Below are positions 59,433 through 64,000 of a DNA stretch of 64,000 nt, piece after piece. Numbering within the stretch: the first letter of the stretch is position 1; each line of letters starts with the position of its first letter. Made by a program: the position numbers and the translations under genes. Below the pieces are notes generated by a model. It searched no databases and had not been told where the DNA came from. It worked only from the letters and a program-made list of their open reading frames with translations. The stretch is from Nymphaea colorata (Eukaryota; Streptophyta; Magnoliopsida; Nymphaeales; Nymphaeaceae), in contig NC_045150.1 of assembly GCF_008831285.2 (NCBI RefSeq), positions 15,127,362 to 15,191,361 on the forward strand, in the 5' to 3' direction.

Positions 59433-60140
59433 AAGTCACACAGATACATCGGTTTAGCCCACGTATCCATATCGATACGCCGATACGAGAATTCAGACAT
59501 GGATACGACATAGATACGTTTTGGATCAGGGTGTGGGTCAAATGCGATCCGAACCCAAAAAACCCGATTTTAAAACTGATTGAGCTCTTCTCACTTTCAC
59601 CCATCGAGGTCTCCCACTGCCAAAGCGGGAGGTGTTCTCTGTTATGTGAAGCGGGCAGCAAGATTATATCCCATTTAACTGTTTTAGATATTTTCGATAT
59701 AGGACTAAAGTTGGCCATCTCTCCCTCCCTCTCAATATACAACTTTGATATATATATGAAGACATTTTTTTCTGAACGAAGTTAACACAATCATCATGGA
59801 GACAAGATCTACTAAATAAATGAACACATAAACAAAGACAAAGGAGACAAAAGAGAAAACGAGTCCAGCCTCTTCTTTGTTGGTTCATCGGTTTAAGGCG
59901 AGACAAAAGAGAATCATTCAGATTGTATCAAAATTTTCATTTCTAGGGAGAAAACGAGTCCTTAAACCATAGGCTTTGAGCTAAGTCACACGGATACATG
60001 TGATAAACAATGTTTTGTTTGTTTGTTTTTTCAATTTATAATTTTTTGAGAATATTATATTTGTCGTGTTCGCGTATCCGAAAATTATGAAACTTGCCGT
60101 ATCTGCAACCGTATCCCCATATCCGCACCAGTGTGACATA
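59433..60140. mobile_element. Inserted TIR-like element inside the 3' LTR
   Basis: 708 bp absent from the 5' LTR. Short inverted ends: GTCACAC at 59435 and GTGTGAC at 60131, with further GATAC/GTATC-rich subterminal sequence on both sides. It is flanked by GCACTCAATCT (59422-59432 and 60141-60151), an 11-bp direct repeat of the size seen with Mutator-like elements. Because that word also belongs to the local LTR repeat unit, the duplication could be older than the insertion. No transposase frame. Confidence 0.55.
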
Positions 60141-60305
60141 GCACTCAATCTCTTTTTAGAGAGAATAGGCTATGCTCTAGTGCACCGGGAACATGCAAAG
60201 ATGAGATGATCTTTCATCTCATGATTAAATCATGTTTTCTCTTTTATTGAATATAGCATTGTCTTTCTTCTTCATTTTCTTCTCATCTTCATCTCCCCAT
60301 GGCCA

Positions 60306-60459
60306 AAGGAGATAGCACTCAATCTCTTTTTAGAGACAAGAGGCTATGCTCAAGTGTACCGGGAGCATCGAAAGATGATGTGAAGGAGATAGCACTCAAT
60401 CTCTTTTTAGAGACAAGAGGCTATGCTCAAGTGTACCGGGAGCATCGAAAGATGATGTG
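60306..60459 (+). repeat. Perfect 77-bp tandem duplication in the 3' LTR
   Basis: 60306-60382 and 60383-60459 read identically, starting AAGGAGATAGCACTCAATCT and ending AAGATGATGTG. Related diverged units begin at about 59236, 59413, 60138 and 60566, and two lie in the 5' LTR. Confidence 0.9.
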
Positions 60460-62373
60460 ATCTTTCATCTCATGATTGAATCATATTTTCTCTTTTATTG
60501 AATATAGAATTGTTGTTCTTTTACTTCCTCCTATTTTTCTCTCTTCTTCATTTCTCCATGGTCAAAGGAGATAGGTCTCAATCTCTATTTTAAAGTCAAG
60601 AGGCTATGCTCAAGTGCACCAGGTGCATAGGAAGATGAGATGGTATATCATTTTATAGTTACATCATGTCCTCTCTCCTAGTTGAACCTTTCTCTCTCCA
60701 TCATCATCACTCTCTCTCTCTCTCTCTTTCTTTCCTTGAATATCATCTATATACTATCAATGCATAGTTGCTTGGTTTTCTATTTATATGTAAATGTATA
60801 GTGAGAATGAGAGTGTGGTTTGGGGTTCTTTATCTTTGTCTTCATATTAGTTTTTGAGATTGAGACTTGTCCAACTCAGGGAAAACCCTCGCGAAAATGT
60901 ACATGTTAATATGCATTTGCATGTAATTTTGCGCTAGTTTCCTTCTTAATCACCCTATTAAGAACACTAATGAGTGCCTCGTTATATTGCTTGTTTTTCT
61001 TCTATACCCAACGGTGGGAGAAATGTACCCCTTGTAACAAACTAAACAACAACATTCTATGTTTATTTAAATCATATTTTCCAACACATTTTCAAAAGAA
61101 ATCTTTTAATGCAGCCTTGGGACTTAGCTTAGACTCTTGCATGGTCCAAGCTTCCCTCTGGCCCACATTAAACTTGAAGTTGATAATTTTAAGTTATTTC
61201 TTAATTTCTAATCTTGTGAAGGCACATATGTATATACGTGTTATATACATCCATGCGTGATCCCCCTATCTTTCTCTCTCTATGCTTTCACTTTTCATTT
61301 TACAAATATTCATATGTGCATGAATGCGTATGCACATGTGCTCTATTTTCTTTCTTTCGAATATTTTATTCCTCTTTTCAAGACAAATATGTTCCATTAC
61401 AAAATTTCTTATACATACCCATATATACGTATGTATATTTTTCTTTTGCTCTAAAATCTCTCTTTCTCTTCAAACTAATACATCATTTCCTCTTAAACTT
61501 TCTGATATGTGTATATGTGGTGGTATTGACACTTATATGCATGTCTTTCTCTATCTCTCTCTCTTTCTTTTCATAAGAGTGTTTTATTTCTTGTATTCTT
61601 TTTAACATTCTCCTCTCATGATCTTTTTATTTACCGACTTCATTAAAACCACAAACCAAGTAATGACCCATTATTGAAATCATGCTTGATGGTCTACAAT
61701 CATAATCCTCTCTCAAAAAACTTTTCCTTCTTATATACAATAAATATTTATTACAAGAACCTTAGATGTATGTTATGGTAGGAATGCTCATAGATAAATG
61801 TTATGGTAGGAATGTCTTATTATCTTCTATATATAGGATCAATGCATTAATGCATGCACACCCACTTCACATCACAAATGAGCACAATCACATCTGTAAA
61901 AGAACTTAAGCAAGATGAGATGAAGCTCTAACTAGATGGTAACCGAATTAGAGCAAAACCTCAAACCTACTTAAAGTCTTAAGAGAACACTAAAATGATT
62001 TCAAAACAATTTCCTAAGCTTTCTAAATGATATTTACAAAGACTTTCCAATTCTCGTTTTTCTTAAAATATTTCATATTCTCAAGCAACTCTTCAAAAAT
62101 CTTTTCAAAAGTTTGAAACATCAAACTTTCAATATTTCTCTACACCACATATAGAATCAAAAAGATGTTTAGGTTAAAACGAAATGCATCAATGATAAAT
62201 ATAGCCCTTGTGTTGATTTCTTATGGTAAAGGCGCCAGGAACGGTTAATTCTTGTACCGACGGGCGAGTCACTTTCTTTCCTATTTCACAACAAAACTTC
62301 ATTTTTTTGGAGCACTCCAAAAGCAATGAAAATTTTGGGATGCAAATAGGGTACAAGTGGCTTCACATCACAC

Positions 62374-62495
62374 GTGAAATGACAAGTTCCTCTATTTACC
62401 ACTTGTATCATTGTAAATGTAGACATGCAACACTAATTAAAGTTATAAAATGTGGACCAAATTCGGAAAAACTCTTCTATGGGTATGAAGATTAT
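62374..62495 (+). pseudogene. Possible GRF-zinc-finger-like exon
   Basis: The frame reads YHCKCRHATLIKVIKCGPN, then SEKLFYGYEDY, and ends at a strong donor-like GTAAGTG (62496). This resembles the plant zf-GRF motif (C-x-C ... G-P-N ... R-x-F-Y-x-C), but the expected last Cys is Tyr here. No partner exon is certain. It lies just outside the Tat insertion, so the 5' part may be displaced to before 46545. Weak call. Confidence 0.3.
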
Positions 62496-64000
62496 GTAAG
62501 TGACTTCCATGAATTCCTATTAATTATTTTTAGAAGTAAGATATAGAATGCTATCTATTCATGTATTTTGTCATTATGTTAGGGTACAATGAAGTTTCGA
62601 AGACATTTTCAAGGGTGTCATAAACAAGATGGTTCATATGTTGTAAAAGAGGAGAATGAAATCCTTTTGATTGACCAATTAAACCATCCTCGAAGAGCGA
62701 TGCATGATTGAGTGCACAAAGATAAAGCTAAACATGCTTGGCAAAGTTACAAGGACTTCAGTTGGCTGAAGATTAATAATATTGTAACATAAATGTAAAT
62801 AATTAGTGGTTTACAATGTTTTGCTTGTTTAAAAATGTTATTAGGTGCACATAAAAAAACTTGTATTTATTGCCTAGGTTGATCGGGACGTGAATTTTGA
62901 ACATTTTCTTTACAAGCTAATTTTGTTGCCTTAATTACAAGCAAACTTTGACACAAAAATCACCTTGGCTAGCATAAAAATTATAAAATGATAAGCTTCA
63001 ACATAACTATCAAACTTCATTTCAATTTTTGATAGACACTCATTGCCAATATTTGGAACTAAATTTATCTCATATGCAGTCTTTCAATGAAACAATTATT
63101 TGTTGTGTCACTTTCAGTGGCATCTGTTTTCTCCTCTTCATTAATTTTGTCATCCACATCAATGTCTTCATCTTTTATGATACCATTACCATCCAATGTT
63201 GTCATTATTTCATTCACATTATGCAAACACATGTTTTCACTTGTCCCTGCAATCATGTCAAACTTCTTTGGAACCTTGGAATTGAAAGAACTGCAACTTC
63301 AAAATATTTTTGATAATATTCTTGCCACAACAGAACAAGCAATTATAAATATTGTTATTATTTAAAAGATACTTGCTAGAGATTTGTTGAAACTTAAGTA
63401 CTCATGATAATGCATTTGTAATATCAATAGCCTATTACATGTATTTGTCGTCACCGAAGACTAGCACAACCATCAATATAGATCTTTGACTACTCCGTTC
63501 TAAACCAAGAAACCAACACATGGTTGGTCAATCACTTAAATGCACTGAATTTCCCTTGTTAGTACTGAAAAACGTGTAACGAATTATTCAAGCAACATTC
63601 TACAACATGCACTGACTTTCCCTTGTTAACTAATTGTTGTTATAATTAGCATTTAGCATATTAGTATTGAGGTTGTTAGAGGCTTTGAGGATAAAAAAGG
63701 CATAAAGGCTATTGCGAGATGATGCATCAGCCTTGAGGGGCTGTAGTGTGACCTTCTTGACCAAACCAAGACAGCATATAAACTTAATAAAACTAATGAA
63801 AAATATATGAAAAAACAATTAAAAATGATAAGCATACAAGTTACGATGATATAAAAGCAACATTTAACCACAATATAACAACTTGATAATTAGATATGAG
63901 ACAAAAAAAATTCTTAAAAAAGCATGTTATTTTTACCGTAAAACCATTCCATACAATGTTGTTGTCTCATTTAATTTTTCAAGTGCTATCACGTCCTTCT
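62496..64000. other. AT-rich flank, no gene supported
   Basis: Continues to the window edge. Short frames around 63029-63365 overlap on both strands and show no family. Nothing else seen. Confidence 0.5.

Larger units (their letters stand above)
46550..62348 (+). mobile_element. Ty3/gypsy Tat/Ogre-type retrotransposon, 15.8 kb
   Basis: LTRs at 46550-49594 and 58135-62348, target duplication GGGTA (46545-46549 and 62349-62353), Tat-type PBS starting TGGCGACC two bases after the 5' LTR, and a purine-rich tract before the 3' LTR. The internal region has an extra ORF before gag, gag with a C-x2-H zinc motif, protease, RT, RNase H, a second archaeal-type RNase H, and integrase, then a minisatellite. 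The extra ORF and the second RNase H are known marks of the Tat lineage. Coding parts are heavily damaged. Confidence 0.92.
58135..62348 (+). repeat. Tat element 3' LTR (4214 bp), expanded
   Basis: Starts TATAATCACC (first G lost relative to the 5' LTR TGTAATCA), ends GCAAATA, followed by GGGTA. It is 1169 bp longer than the 5' LTR. The extra length lies between about 59230 and 60650 and consists of more copies of the AAGGAGATAGCACTCAATCT unit and an inserted sequence at 59433-60140. TATA candidate at 58902. Confidence 0.9.

Noticed and set aside
1-64000. CRISPR array, bacterial operons, rRNA or tRNA genes
   Set aside because: No regularly spaced repeats with unique spacers, no prokaryotic gene layout, and no rRNA or complete tRNA signature were seen. 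The content is plant nuclear DNA.

Overview
The window is nuclear DNA of a flowering plant. It holds one intact intron-containing host gene of the plant-specific DUF630/DUF632 family, plant-type LTR retrotransposons with tRNA-iMet and Tat-type primer-binding sites, long (TA)n arrays, and captured fragments of plant-only gene families (PLS-class PPR, SOSEKI, HIPP). The species cannot be named from the sequence alone. Most of the window is a nest of transposable elements.

Layout. 1-5444: a decayed minus-strand Ty3/gypsy element (called gypsy A here), split by a 3.58 kb TIR element at 1616-5196. That element has a 3-bp TTA target duplication (PIF/Harbinger-like) and carries, all on the minus strand, the first two exons of a SOSEKI/DUF966 gene, a long piece of a PPR gene and the C-terminus of a heavy-metal-associated isoprenylated protein (HIPP), ending in a CaaX box whose expected stop codon is lost. 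5594-9789: AT-rich DNA with one orphan exon candidate. 9866-17343: a LINE remnant split by a complete but dead Ty1/copia element (10113-16322, TSD AATTT). 18353-22294: the intact DUF630/DUF632 gene on the minus strand, four coding exons joining in frame to 783 residues, with a likely 5'UTR exon near 22850-23250. 23251-31591: non-coding DNA with (TA)n arrays, a polypurine/polypyrimidine block between two direct repeats, and a long foldback repeat at 27080-27955.

31592-44956: a structurally complete 13.4 kb Ty3/gypsy chromovirus-like element (gypsy B, TSD GTCAC). Its LTRs are unusually long (3.9 kb), and its pol frame runs through the polypurine tract into the 3' LTR. 46545-62353: a second large Ty3/gypsy element of Tat/Ogre type (TSD GGGTA). 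It has an ORF upstream of gag that resembles a plant mobile domain, two RNase H regions, a minisatellite before the 3' LTR, and a 3' LTR 1.2 kb longer than the 5' LTR because of tandem repeats and an inserted element. 62354-64000: AT-rich flank with one possible GRF-zinc-finger-like exon.

Only the DUF630/DUF632 gene looks functional as a host gene. All element reading frames have stops or frameshifts. Gypsy B is the best preserved: most of its pol (38646-41351) is one open frame of 901 codons. The strongest candidate for something undescribed is the chimeric gene-capturing TIR element at 1616-5196. The LTR-encoded pol tail and W-box cluster of gypsy B, and the repeat-expanded 3' LTR of the Tat element, come next.
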